Positions 9,050-21,644 are shown, counted from the stretch's first letter. The stretch is 64,000 nucleotides of DNA from Owenweeksia sp965214115 (GCA_965214115.1 CBDCAU010000003.1:496001-560000), one strand, 5' to 3'. The notes: generated by a model not told the origin, from the letters alone. Numbers and translations are program-made.

Positions 9050-9165
9050 AAATCCCGCTAAAGCGGGAAGCATTCCAAGCGTGGGTTGGAACTTTCGGCT
9101 GAAGCCGATTATCGGACGGAAAATTCATAGTCGCCGCGCTAAAGCGACGGCGCTATTTTCAGGCT
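9050..9165. repeat. Family B repeat, copy 2
   Basis: Four small hairpins in order: CCCGCTAAAGCGGG, CCAAGCGTGGGTTGG, TTCGGCTGAAGCCGA and CGCCGCGCTAAAGCGACGGCG, followed by CTATTTT. The same order occurs at 13703 and, more diverged, at 40897. Between 9166 and 9407 I see no gene and no further structure. Confidence 0.7.
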
Positions 9166-9407
9166 CTTTGTGGGGGCATTTTCGGTAGGGAAATTTGGTT
9201 TTGGAGGTTAGCTTTGTGGGATGGTTGGGTTTGTTTGAAGGCGTTTGGTAGGCTTGGAATTCGTGAAGTTGAAAATGCTCTGCATATAGGCTTTCATTAT
9301 AATTGGCTGATTTGAAATTTATTAATCGGGAAAATATAGTGATACTAAACGCAATAGCGCTTGGTCAGACATTGTGCTTCACACCTAAATTGACATTTGA
9401 AAATTCG

Positions 9408-9416
9408 AAAGGAGAT
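9408..9416 (+). promoter_or_regulatory. Extended Shine-Dalgarno-like site matching the altered 16S tail
   Basis: AAAGGAGAT lies 11 bases before the ATG at 9428. It is exactly complementary to AUCUCCUUU at the 3' end of the 16S rRNA in this window (16003-16011). Other genes here have A-rich leaders without such a site. Whether it is used is inference. Confidence 0.6.
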
Positions 9417-9427
9417 AATTAATTGCT

Positions 9428-10900
9428 ATGGCAAAAAAGAATTACGAAATAGGAAAGAAATATCAGCCACGGCAGCTAATGGAACTGGCTGTTCAACTGA
9501 TGTATGATTCAATTGACGAACATACAGACAGAGCGGATCCGAAGGTGGGAGCTGTCCTTGCGAAGGAAGATGGCACTTTGGTTAATACGGCTTACAGAGG
9601 TGAATTAAGACAGGGCGACCACGCGGAATTTACAGTTTTGGAACGAAAACATAGAACGGATAAATTGGATGGATATGTAATCTACGCAACATTAGAACCG
9701 TGTGCTCCAGGGGCAAGAAGCATAACTAAACTTGGCTGTGCCGAAAGAATCGTAAACGCAGGAATAAAAAGAGCTTTTGTAGGAATTGAAGACCCAGACC
9801 CAAAAGTAAAAGGGAATGGAATTGCCTTCTTGAAAAATGAGAAAATTGAGATCGACTTTTTTGATAAGGACTTACAGCAGGAGATACTTGAGGCCAATAC
9901 TCAATTTTTGGCTGAGGCAGCAGAGAGGGCAAAACTTGCGGAGTTGGAAGATATTGAACCCGAGTATACCGATTTGGATAAATTACTGGACAACTACGAA
10001 TTGAAAGACTTTTCATCTGATAGTCTGGAAAAGTTTAGAGAGAAATTACAAATCAGTTATCCATTAGACTCAAAGGATTTTCGAAGTGTACTTCATAAAT
10101 GGAATTTCTTGCGAATTGATAAGAATACCAAAACGCCACATCCCACGGGTCTGGGTATTTTACTATTTGGAAAAAATCCGCAGGTCAGATATCCTCAGTC
10201 TTTAGTGAAGTTTACAATTAAAACTCAAAATGAAAACCAACTAAAAATTCTTGATTTTGAGGGCCCTTTGGTATTGATGCCTGAAAAAATTGAATCCTTT
10301 TTGGAAATCAACTTTCCGAAAGCTATTGACCGTTCTTCTTTTGCTCGTAAAGAAACAAATGAGGCCTATTTTGAGGTTCTTCGAGAGGTTATTGTCAACG
10401 CTATAGTTCATCGTGATTACTCAATCGAACAAGCTAATATAAATGTGAAAATTGATGATGATAAGATTGTGGTAGAAAGTCCGGGCAAACCTCTGGTCGC
10501 GTTGGAAAAATTGCAAAATTTCACAGCTCCAACTTTTAGCGTAAATCCTAAAATTGCCAATGTGTTTTATCAAATGAAGTTCATTGAGAAACGGAATATC
10601 GGAATGGAAGAGTTGCACAAATTTTCTGACTTAATGGGGGTAAATAAGCCTACGATAGAATTTAATGAACCTTATTTGCAAGTTGTTCTGTGGAGGAAAT
10701 CGGAAACTAAATTGGAACCAACACGTGATGATATTATTGAGTTTGTAAGCACAAAGGGTAGGATTGCCTCCGGTGATTATGCTTCCAAGTTCGGGGGTTC
10801 TACAAAAACGGCTTCACGACAACTCAACTTGCTTGTAAATGAAGGTGTGCTCGTAAGAGAAGGGGAAAAGAAAGGAACTAGGTATTTCTTGAAAGAATAA
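9428..10900 (+). CDS. Deaminase / GHKL ATPase / winged-helix fusion protein
   Basis: A 490-residue protein with three parts. Residues 15-165 form a CDA/RibD-like zinc deaminase fold with HAE (His65, Glu67) and PC (Cys92), the last ligand probably Cys104 in KLGCAERI; the Cys-Cys gap of 11 residues is longer than the usual PCxxC. Residues 200-425 resemble the RecG-like HATPase_c_4 region of AlbA-type proteins, with GILLFGKNP and an N-box REVIVNAIVHRDY (Glu320, Asn324, His328). Residues 430-490 look like a winged helix. The usual AlbA/Schlafen-like N-terminus is replaced by the deaminase. Function unknown; a nucleotide-sensing regulator or defence effector is plausible. Base composition is AT-richer than the flanks, suggesting transfer. 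Confidence 0.8.
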   Translation: MAKKNYEIGKKYQPRQLMELAVQLMYDSIDEHTDRADPKVGAVLAKEDGTLVNTAYRGELRQGDHAEFTVLERKHRTDKLDGYVIYATLEPCAPGARSITKLGCAERIVNAGIKRAFVGIEDPDPKVKGNGIAFLKNEKIEIDFFDKDLQQEILEANTQFLAEAAERAKLAELEDIEPEYTDLDKLLDNYELKDFSSDSLEKFREKLQISYPLDSKDFRSVLHKWNFLRIDKNTKTPHPTGLGILLFGKNPQVRYPQSLVKFTIKTQNENQLKILDFEGPLVLMPEKIESFLEINFPKAIDRSSFARKETNEAYFEVLREVIVNAIVHRDYSIEQANINVKIDDDKIVVESPGKPLVALEKLQNFTAPTFSVNPKIANVFYQMKFIEKRNIGMEELHKFSDLMGVNKPTIEFNEPYLQVVLWRKSETKLEPTRDDIIEFVSTKGRIASGDYASKFGGSTKTASRQLNLLVNEGVLVREGEKKGTRYFLKE

Positions 10901-11005
10901 CGGACAAGAGATAAACCAAGTCCGTTATCAGCTAATAAAGTTACTGTGAGAATTACATTTATCGGACATTATAACGGACACGTCCGATAATATGGCGATA
11001 ACGGA
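10897..11005. repeat. Cluster of ATAACGGAC / GTCCGTTAT motifs
   Basis: ATAACGGAC at 10897 (overlapping the stop codon) and again near 10971, the inverted GTCCGTTAT near 10920, plus variants TATCGGAC, GTCCGATAA and GATAACGGA up to 11005. The first two can form a hairpin just after the gene, but there is no T-run, so a simple terminator is doubtful. The remaining bases to 11231 hold no gene I can defend. Confidence 0.55.
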
Positions 11006-11231
11006 ACTGAAAGAGTAGAAAGAAAAAATGAAAACAGTCATAAAAGAGTTAAAAGATAAAAAAGCGCGAAAGCACAACAAACGCCATAAAACATACCCTT
11101 TGGAACACGTTTCATAGCGAGGCCGTCATCCATAATCAAAGAAAACCAAAAAGTATCCACCTTTCGAAATTGCGTATAAGACCAGAGCGCGGCACCGTAC
11201 TGACCTTTGTCCCAACAAAATAAAGACAGAG

Positions 11232-12182
11232 ATGAGTACAACACAATTTGGAAAACAAGGGTGGACACCCGATAGAATCGGGTCTCTTAAAGGCAAGACG
11301 TTCGTTATAACTGGCACCACCAGCGGTACTGGGTTTGAAGCGGCACGCATTCTATTATCCAAAGATGCCAAGGTGGTGATGCTGAACCGCAACCCCAAAA
11401 AATCGGCAGATACCATTGCGACATTAAAACAAGAGCTGGGCAATACTATAGATGTTGTAAATATTCAAATGGACTTAGCCTCACAGGCTTCTGTGAAAAA
11501 AGCGGCCGAAGAAGTTTTGGAGAAAGTGCCCCGCATAGATGCCTTGATGTGCAACGCTGCCATTGCCCAAGTACCCCAACAAACCCTTACCGTGGATGGC
11601 TTTGAAAGCCAGTTGGGCGTAAACCACTACGGCAATTTCTTACTGCAAGCATTGCTTTATCCGCGCATAGAAGAATCGAAAGGACGCATCGTAGTGGTAG
11701 GAAGTATGGGGTATAATTTGGGTATCAAAACCATCCAATTTGACGATATGAACTGGGACAAGAACTACAGTCCTAATCCTGTATATAGTCAAAGCAAATT
11801 AGCGCAGATTATGTGCGTGTATGAATTGCAGGACCGGTTAAAAGAAGCGGGCAAAACAGAGGTGAAAGCTTATGCTTGCCATCCGGGCGCCTCCTCCACT
11901 TCTCTTATCAAAACCAGCGGTAGTTTGATGACAAGATTTGTATGGCAAATAATGAAGTTGACCCCAATGGTGCAATCGGCGGAAAAGGGTGCTTACCCAC
12001 AACTGATGTGTGCCACAGAGCCAGACCTTGACCAAAAAGGTTTTTATGGCCCCACAGGCAGAAATAATTGGACAGGCCCGGTAGGCGAACACAAATTAGA
12101 GCCGCACGCAAAAGATAAAGCTGTAGCGGGGCGATTGTGGGAAGTGTCAGAAAAGGCAACGAATGTGAAATGGAACTTTTAA
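11232..12182 (+). CDS. SDR family oxidoreductase (protochlorophyllide-reductase/retinol-dehydrogenase type)
   Basis: A 316-residue short-chain dehydrogenase of the longer type that databases often label protochlorophyllide reductase or retinol dehydrogenase-like. The Rossmann motif is TGTTSGTG, a variant of TGxxxGIG. NAA replaces NNAG, and the active site is seen as VVGSMG and YSQSK. NADPH preference is suggested by NRNPKK after beta-2. A photosynthetic role is not implied. The AraC regulator starts 10 bases downstream and a membrane protein follows, so these three probably form one transcription unit. Confidence 0.85.
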   Translation: MSTTQFGKQGWTPDRIGSLKGKTFVITGTTSGTGFEAARILLSKDAKVVMLNRNPKKSADTIATLKQELGNTIDVVNIQMDLASQASVKKAAEEVLEKVPRIDALMCNAAIAQVPQQTLTVDGFESQLGVNHYGNFLLQALLYPRIEESKGRIVVVGSMGYNLGIKTIQFDDMNWDKNYSPNPVYSQSKLAQIMCVYELQDRLKEAGKTEVKAYACHPGASSTSLIKTSGSLMTRFVWQIMKLTPMVQSAEKGAYPQLMCATEPDLDQKGFYGPTGRNNWTGPVGEHKLEPHAKDKAVAGRLWEVSEKATNVKWNF

Positions 12183-12192
12183 ATTAGCCAAA

Positions 12193-13104
12193 ATGCAGCA
12201 TTTCAAAACGTTATCGGCCTACTTGGATTATTTGGGACTTCCGCGCCCTGAGCACCCAATGTTGAGTGTTTTTTCTGCAAAGGGCGATGGTTTTTTGCCG
12301 TGCCCGAAAGAAAGTTCGCCGCCCATCACCAACGATTGCTATTCCATCAGTTTGAAGAAGATTGTGAATGGCGAGGTAAACTACGGACGAACCCACTATG
12401 ATTTTACCAATGGTGCGTTGATATTTATCGCACCGAGGCAAGTTTTGCAATGGGATGAGAGCGTGGTGTATGACCAAAAGGGCTTTTCCATCAACTTCCA
12501 CGAAGATTTTCTGAAAGGGACGGAACTGGCGCATCAGATTAAGAAATACGGTTTCTTTTCCTATTCGGCCAACGAGGCGCTGCACCTTTCGCCGAAGGAA
12601 GAAAGACAAATCGAATCGATTATGGAAAGTATTGCTATGGAATACCAGAACAATCAGGATGAATTCAGCAAAGACATTATTATTTCGCAGCTCACCACAC
12701 TTTTCAAATATGCCAACCGCTTTTACGAAAGGCAGTTTTTAAATCGAAAAGTGCTGTCGAATGACTTGCTGGAGCAGTTTAATCAGCAATTATCGGAATA
12801 TTTTGATTCGGGGCAATTGGAGGAAAATGGGATTCCCAGCATCGAGCAAATGGCGGACAAACTATCGGTTTCGCAGCGCTACCTGAGCGATACCCTCAAG
12901 AAAGAAACAGGCAAAACTTCCACCGAACATTTGCAACTGTATTTGATAGACGAGGCCAAAGATATTCTGTTGAACCCCAACAAAACCATCTCGGAAGTGG
13001 CTTATGAACTGGGCTTTGAATACCCGCCCTATTTTTCGCGCTTATTCAAAAAGAAAGAAGGCATCAGCCCCACGGAGTACCGAGAAAAATGTCAAATAAA
13101 CTGA
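12193..13104 (+). CDS. AraC family transcriptional regulator
   Basis: A 303-residue regulator: an N-terminal cupin-like sensing region (1-180) and a C-terminal double helix-turn-helix (about 205-300) with SVSQRYLSDTLKKETGK as the first recognition helix region and the AraC signature ISEVAYELGFEYPPYFSRLFKKKEG. It lies 10 bases after the SDR gene, and such pairs often mean the regulator controls the adjacent reductase. No ligand can be inferred. ATG 12193 is the only sensible start. Confidence 0.9.
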   Translation: MQHFKTLSAYLDYLGLPRPEHPMLSVFSAKGDGFLPCPKESSPPITNDCYSISLKKIVNGEVNYGRTHYDFTNGALIFIAPRQVLQWDESVVYDQKGFSINFHEDFLKGTELAHQIKKYGFFSYSANEALHLSPKEERQIESIMESIAMEYQNNQDEFSKDIIISQLTTLFKYANRFYERQFLNRKVLSNDLLEQFNQQLSEYFDSGQLEENGIPSIEQMADKLSVSQRYLSDTLKKETGKTSTEHLQLYLIDEAKDILLNPNKTISEVAYELGFEYPPYFSRLFKKKEGISPTEYREKCQIN

Positions 13105-13107
13105 ATT

Positions 13108-13608
13108 ATGGAAATAGTAAAATTAGCCACCGAATGGGCCAAAGCCGAAGTGTTCTCCACACGGTTCTTCATCCTTTTTGCGATTTTGTTTTTAATGGCC
13201 AGCATCGGGTTTTGGCAGTTGGGAAAAACGGATATTGCAAGGGCTTATATCATTCCCACTTTGGTAGCTGGTTTGTTGCTTATGACCATCGGACTGGGGT
13301 TGTTTTATACGAATAAATTCAGAATCACACAGTTTGAAGCGGCCTATACTAAAGATGCTTCGGCTTTTGTGAAATCTGAATTTGTCCGTATCGAAAAAGC
13401 GCTGAACGAATACCGAACCATCGTTTTCAAAATCATTCCTTTCATCATCGTGGCCGCTGCGCTGTTGATTGTTTTTGTGGACAAGCCTGTTTGGCGCGCG
13501 TCTGCCATCACCACCATTGCGATGTTGGTGGTTATTTTGTTGGTGGACGGCACGGCCAAAGGACGAATTGAAGAATATCGAAAGCAATTGGAATTGGTGG
13601 GTGAATAG
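13108..13608 (+). CDS. Hypothetical membrane protein
   Basis: I do not recognise a named family. The 166-residue product has four hydrophobic segments, near residues 20-38, 46-66, 108-124 and 131-147, with a charged stretch in the middle (about 72-105). It starts 3 bases after the AraC stop and is probably co-transcribed with the SDR and regulator. A role in the same response is possible but unsupported beyond position. Confidence 0.75.
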   Translation: MEIVKLATEWAKAEVFSTRFFILFAILFLMASIGFWQLGKTDIARAYIIPTLVAGLLLMTIGLGLFYTNKFRITQFEAAYTKDASAFVKSEFVRIEKALNEYRTIVFKIIPFIIVAAALLIVFVDKPVWRASAITTIAMLVVILLVDGTAKGRIEEYRKQLELVGE

Positions 13609-13702
13609 GGAGGTGATGGTTTAGATTGATATTTAAAAAAGGGGCAAAGTTTTCCCAGCGTCCGAGTGCCAGCGGCATCGTACTCGGCTACAATTTTTTC
13701 AT

Positions 13703-13818
13703 CCTGTGAATCCCGCTAAAGCGGGCAGCGTTCCAAGCGCGCGTTGGAATTTTCGGCTGAAGCCGATTGGGTGGCTGGGCTTCCGTTATCGCCGCGCTAA
13801 AGCGGCGGCGCTATTTTA
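13703..13818. repeat. Family B repeat, copy 3
   Basis: Same hairpin order as at 9050: CCCGCTAAAGCGGG, CCAAGCGCGCGTTGG, TTCGGCTGAAGCCGA and CGCCGCGCTAAAGCGGCGGCG. Several arm changes between copies keep pairing. It abuts the family C copy that follows. Confidence 0.7.
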
Positions 13819-13820
13819 AG

Positions 13821-14075
13821 CCCCCATTCCCCCAAAGAGCTTGTACTGGGCCTGTCGAAGTGGAATTTAGACTACTGAACGTATTGCGGATAAAGATTCC
13901 ATTGCTAAAATGAAAATTTGGCAAACCACATTTTTGGAATTCATAGTCTCACACCAGATTTTCCACACCAGCAATCCCGCACTTGCGGGAGATTGGGGGC
14001 TGATAAAAGGCATCACAATTAGCGACACCTCATCATTCCACCCCAATCCAAAAATTTATCAAACTGAAAACCAAT
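13821..14075. repeat. Family C repeat, copy 3 (inner block inverted)
   Basis: The left end is GCCCCCATTCCCCCAAAG and the right end CCCGCACTTGCGGGAGATTGGGGGCTG. The inner block (about 13859-13970) is the reverse complement of the 8836-8938 block: TTTAGACTACTGAACG ... TTTTCCACACC. The outer right flank TGATAAAAGGCATC... keeps the same orientation as at 8966. The 91-codon frame crossing here is not a credible gene. From 14076 to 14340 I see nothing else. Confidence 0.6.
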
Positions 14076-14340
14076 TCACTACAAAATATCTCGAAAAAAT
14101 TTCACCACTTGCATTGCCAGTTCCCCAAACCATATTACTTTTGCCGCCCCTTACGAAAGAGGTGAGGGCAGTTCCTTACAAATAAGAGAGAAGGCAAAGG
14201 CCGCGAAAGCGCGGGGAGGCTTCAAAAGATTGTTGAAAATTTTCGCCCGAAAGTTTTCTCAGTATTAAATGCCGCCATATATTTGCCCTCCTTTTTCAGA
14301 AAGGAAAAAACACCCACCGAAAATTTTTTTTCAAAGAGTG

Positions 14341-14370
14341 TTGCGCGAAAGAAAATTTATATTACTTTTG
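14341..14370 (+). promoter_or_regulatory. rRNA operon promoter
   Basis: TTG at 14341-14343, exactly 19 bases, then TACTTTTG at 14363-14370: a full match to the Bacteroidota sigma-ABfr consensus. It lies about 120 bases before the 16S gene, so transcription should start near 14377. Confidence 0.85.
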
Positions 14371-14407
14371 CGCCCGCTTTCGGGAGACCGTCAGCGAGAA
14401 GAAAAAA

Positions 14408-14419
14408 GTTCTTTACAAT
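14408..14419 (+). promoter_or_regulatory. boxA-like antitermination element in 16S leader
   Basis: GTTCTTTACAAT resembles boxA (TGCTCTTTAACA in E. coli). A near copy, GTTCTTTGACAT, precedes the 23S gene at 16735. Confidence 0.5.
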
Positions 14420-14490
14420 ATTAGAGAAGAGAAGGTAAGAAAAACAACCTCGTCCTTTGAGAAAAGGTCTTGAACTTTCCAACAATTTTT

Positions 14491-16012
<1,522 letters not shown>

Positions 16013-16133
16013 AGAGCAAATATCAAGTTCCTTTTTTCAACTATGGGGACAGGTTGCTTTCCCCTTCTCTTCTTTTTTTAAAATATATCCTTTTTTTAAA
16101 AAAGGGTCCCCCGACCAACGGGTAAGTACGGAC

Positions 16134-16207
16134 AGTCCCGTAGCTCAGCTGGTTAGAGCGCTACACTGATAATGTAGAGGTCCGCGGTTCAAGTCCGCGC
16201 GGGACTA
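16134..16207 (+). tRNA. tRNA-Ile (GAU)
   Basis: Cloverleaf of 74 bases in the 16S-23S spacer. The acceptor arm AGTCCCG pairs with CGGGACT, the D-arm is GCTCAGCTGGTTAGAGC, the anticodon loop CTGATAA (anticodon GAT), and the T-arm CGCGGTTCAAGTCCGCG. CCA is not encoded. Confidence 0.95.
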
Positions 16208-16396
16208 CTGAATATGAAAAGGCTGGAAAGTGTACTTTGTAAGATGTATTAAGTGGTACGACAATGTCTTGATACTTCATACAAACGACTTAATACAACT
16301 CCAAAACTGTTCTTTTACAATTACTGAGGGATTTTTAGAAGTTGAGTGAGTTCAACATTCGTTTAATCGTGCTTCAACATTCTGGAAATCGACAAC

Positions 16397-16473
<77 letters not shown>

Positions 16474-16536
16474 TTCAGTTGGTCAATTTGCCAAGGGGGC
16501 AATGAGACAATTGAATTTTGTTCTTTTAAAATATTT

Positions 16537-16621
16537 TGGAAATTAGCTCAATAAGAAGAGCGCTCCCGTTTTTTATATAAATGATGGGAAAGGCACCGGT
16601 TCAAATCCGGTATTTCATCCA
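16537..16621 (+). pseudogene. Degenerate tRNA-like element in the rRNA spacer
   Basis: A third tRNA-like fold after tRNA-Ala. The D-stem GCTC/GAGC is intact, but its loop AATAAGAA lacks the GG needed to dock with the T-loop. The T-arm ACCGG-TTCAAAT-CCGGT is perfect. The inner acceptor stem GAAAT/ATTTC pairs but its outer pairs fail. The anticodon stem TCCC/GGGA closes an 18-base loop instead of 7, so no anticodon can be assigned. Probably a decayed tRNA; an unusual functional fold cannot be excluded. Confidence 0.6.
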
Positions 16622-16734
16622 AGTGGAATCAAAACCACCCACACAATTCTGTGGCTCTGGTTTCCCACGTTCTCAAAATTGGCACATTGAATGATTGTCT
16701 AATTGACACATTATCCAATTGCCCATTGAGAAAA

Positions 16735-16746
16735 GTTCTTTGACAT
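16735..16746 (+). promoter_or_regulatory. boxA-like element before 23S rRNA
   Basis: GTTCTTTGACAT, about 40 bases before the 23S 5' end, matches the leader element at 14408 in 10 of 12 positions. Confidence 0.5.
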
Positions 16747-16783
16747 ATTGAGAAGTGAATACATAAAATTTCTGACGAATCAT

Positions 16784-19672
<2,889 letters not shown>

Positions 19673-19808
19673 ATGGATCAGGTTTTATGTATTTCACTTT
19701 CTCTCTATGTTATTTTTAAAATATTGGTAGTCAGGCTTCAGGAGTCAGAAGACAGTTTGTCAAAACTTGTGTCTTGCTTTTTGTGTCCGAAAAATCTACC
19801 TAAAGACT

Positions 19809-19920
19809 TATGGTGACTATTGCGGCGGGGATCACCTTTTCCCATCCCGAACAGAGTAGTTAAGCCCGCCAGCGCAGATGGTACTGGAGTAACATCCGGG
19901 AGAGTATGTCGTCGCCACCT
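19809..19920 (+). rRNA. rrf: 5S ribosomal RNA
   Basis: TGGTGACTATTGCGGCGGGG at the start pairs with the CGTCGCCACC end. The internal CCCATCCCGAACAGAG and GATGGTACTGGAG segments are typical 5S. About 112 bases. Confidence 0.93.
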
Positions 19921-19928
19921 TTTCTTAA

Positions 19929-19963
19929 AGTCCCTTTGACTTCGGTCGGAGGGGCTTTTTTTT
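19929..19963 (+). terminator. rrn operon terminator
   Basis: A 12-base-pair stem AGTCCCTTTGAC/GTCGGAGGGGCT (with G-U pairs) closed by a TTCG tetraloop and followed by a run of eight T. Confidence 0.9.
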
Positions 19964-20026
19964 GTGGTGCTGCTTATTCTTTTTATGGGCTCTACGGGTC
20001 AGATTGGGTGTTCCGTTAAAAATGGT

Positions 20027-20785
20027 TCAAGCTAAGGCTTCCAATAGTACTTCAGGTCTCTCCAAGCTTAAAAAATGCCCACATTCTTCCACGATGCGCA
20101 AATCAGTTCCGGTTTCTTTTGCCGTAGATTTTAAGTAATCCAAACGAACCAGCGGGTCTTGCCGGCCGTGCAGAATATGCTTGGGGATGTTCAACGATTG
20201 CAAAATGGAAACCTCATCTTCCAAATCATCGGCCAGCGAGGCCGCCACGGATGGACGAACTAGCGCATCCGTGTTGCGAAAATCGCTTTGTACTCGGGCC
20301 GCCCTTTCTTTTTGCCACATTGCCGTTTCGGTCAGTTGCCCGATTTCGGCATCGGAAACTTCTTTCTGAAAAAAGAAGGGCAGCACCTCGTTGTCCGTAA
20401 ATGCCTCCTGAAGATTGGAAGAGCCGCGCAGCGGTGGCGCGCCAAAAAGCACCAATCCCTGCAGCTGGGGCAGGTGTGGCGCTATCTCCATTGCAATGTG
20501 GCCGCCCAAAGAGTGGCCCACTAAAATGATTTCATTTTCTATGTTTTGGAGGATGGTTTCCAAAACAGTTTTCTTAAAATTCCCGAACCCATAGTTGGCC
20601 GTTTTTTCCGAACGGTGAGATTTGCCGTGGCCCGGCAGGTCAATGGCCAAAAGGTCAGCTTTTATATTCTCGTTTGCAAAAAGCGCGTCGTAGGTGCGGG
20701 ATGAAGAAGAGTTGCCGTGCAGCAAAACCAAGGTACGCACGGCGTTTTGGTCTTTCTTTCGGAAGTAGATAGACGGGGCGGTCAT
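20027..20785 (-). CDS. Alpha/beta fold hydrolase
   Basis: A 252-residue serine hydrolase of the alpha/beta family. The oxyanion-hole HGNSSSS is at 23-29, the nucleophile elbow GHSLGG has Ser92, the acid is probably the Asp of HGRQDPLV (about 211), and the base is the His of ECGHF (about 238). The substrate is unknown; esterase, thioesterase or C-C hydrolase activities all share this pattern. No signal peptide, so cytosolic. It faces the rRNA terminator and is divergent from the LuxR-type gene. Confidence 0.88.
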   Translation of the reverse strand: MTAPSIYFRKKDQNAVRTLVLLHGNSSSSRTYDALFANENIKADLLAIDLPGHGKSHRSEKTANYGFGNFKKTVLETILQNIENEIILVGHSLGGHIAMEIAPHLPQLQGLVLFGAPPLRGSSNLQEAFTDNEVLPFFFQKEVSDAEIGQLTETAMWQKERAARVQSDFRNTDALVRPSVAASLADDLEDEVSILQSLNIPKHILHGRQDPLVRLDYLKSTAKETGTDLRIVEECGHFLSLERPEVLLEALA

Positions 20786-20928
20786 CGGGTTTACAAATTA
20801 CATTAGAAAAAATTTCTACGGGGGTCGAAAATAGAGGATTTTTCAGCATTTATCTCATTGGGCTTAAATGAATGTTCGAATTTTCACAAAAAAAATGTAC
20901 TATTGTCTTTCCATTTCTGCAACAGCCA

Positions 20929-21636
20929 ATGAACACCGCTCCGCTTACCGAAAAGGAACAACTCCGGCGCAATCAAATTCAGATGAGCCGCTTGGCTGCA
21001 ACGTGCCGCGAGGATTTCGCGCTTTTCCGCCAAGTTTCGGAGGTACTGCCTTTTGTGATAAACCTCAACCGCCGAAAGGATTTGGCCACCCATTACTGCA
21101 ACGGCGTGTTGGAGGACTATATGCAAATGCCAGAGAATCAAATCCGCGAAAAAGGTTTCGAGCGCATCATCGAAATCTCCGACCCCAAAGTGTTGAGCCT
21201 GACCTTGCAGCGCATTGACCAGTTTGAAGAGACGGCTAATATGGGCGATGCCGCCACCTTTTTGCAACGGCTCATCTTCCGTGGCCGCTGGACGTGGTAC
21301 CACAGCCACAAACTGAAGCTGGACGCGGAGAACTACCTCAATCTCGGCTTTCCGCTGGCGATGCTGGGCGCGCCCGGTCGCCACCTCGAAAACGTGTTCG
21401 GCCAGTCGCCCATTTCAGATGAAGACTGGCAAAGGTTTCACAGCCTGACGCGGCGCGAGCGGCAAATCCTATACTGGGTGGCCGAAGGTCTCACTTCCCG
21501 CCAAATCGGCGAGCAGTTCTTCGTATCCGAAATGACGGTGAAAACCCACCGCCGCAACCTGATGCAGAAAATCGGCGCCAAAAATTTGGCTCAGGCGCTG
21601 CGTTTTGAGCAGGCCGTGCGGTTGCTGGGGTTGTGA
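20929..21636 (+). CDS. LuxR-type helix-turn-helix transcriptional regulator
   Basis: A 235-residue protein with a C-terminal LuxR/GerE helix-turn-helix (about 175-230: LTRRERQILYWVAEGLTSRQ ... VSEMTVKTHRRNLMQKIG). The N-terminal 170 residues look PAS-like with many aromatic residues, but I cannot name the domain. No receiver-domain Asp pocket is visible, so it is not a standard response regulator. I use the ATG at 20929; an in-frame ATG at 20872 would add 19 residues rich in Phe and Lys and seems less likely. Target genes are unknown. Confidence 0.82.
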   Translation: MNTAPLTEKEQLRRNQIQMSRLAATCREDFALFRQVSEVLPFVINLNRRKDLATHYCNGVLEDYMQMPENQIREKGFERIIEISDPKVLSLTLQRIDQFEETANMGDAATFLQRLIFRGRWTWYHSHKLKLDAENYLNLGFPLAMLGAPGRHLENVFGQSPISDEDWQRFHSLTRRERQILYWVAEGLTSRQIGEQFFVSEMTVKTHRRNLMQKIGAKNLAQALRFEQAVRLLGL

Positions 21637-21644
21637 AAACAACC

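Noticed and set aside
13910..14185. 91-codon plus-strand frame before the rRNA operon
   Set aside because: It runs through a family C repeat, has no domain or normal composition, and its stop coincides with nothing conserved.
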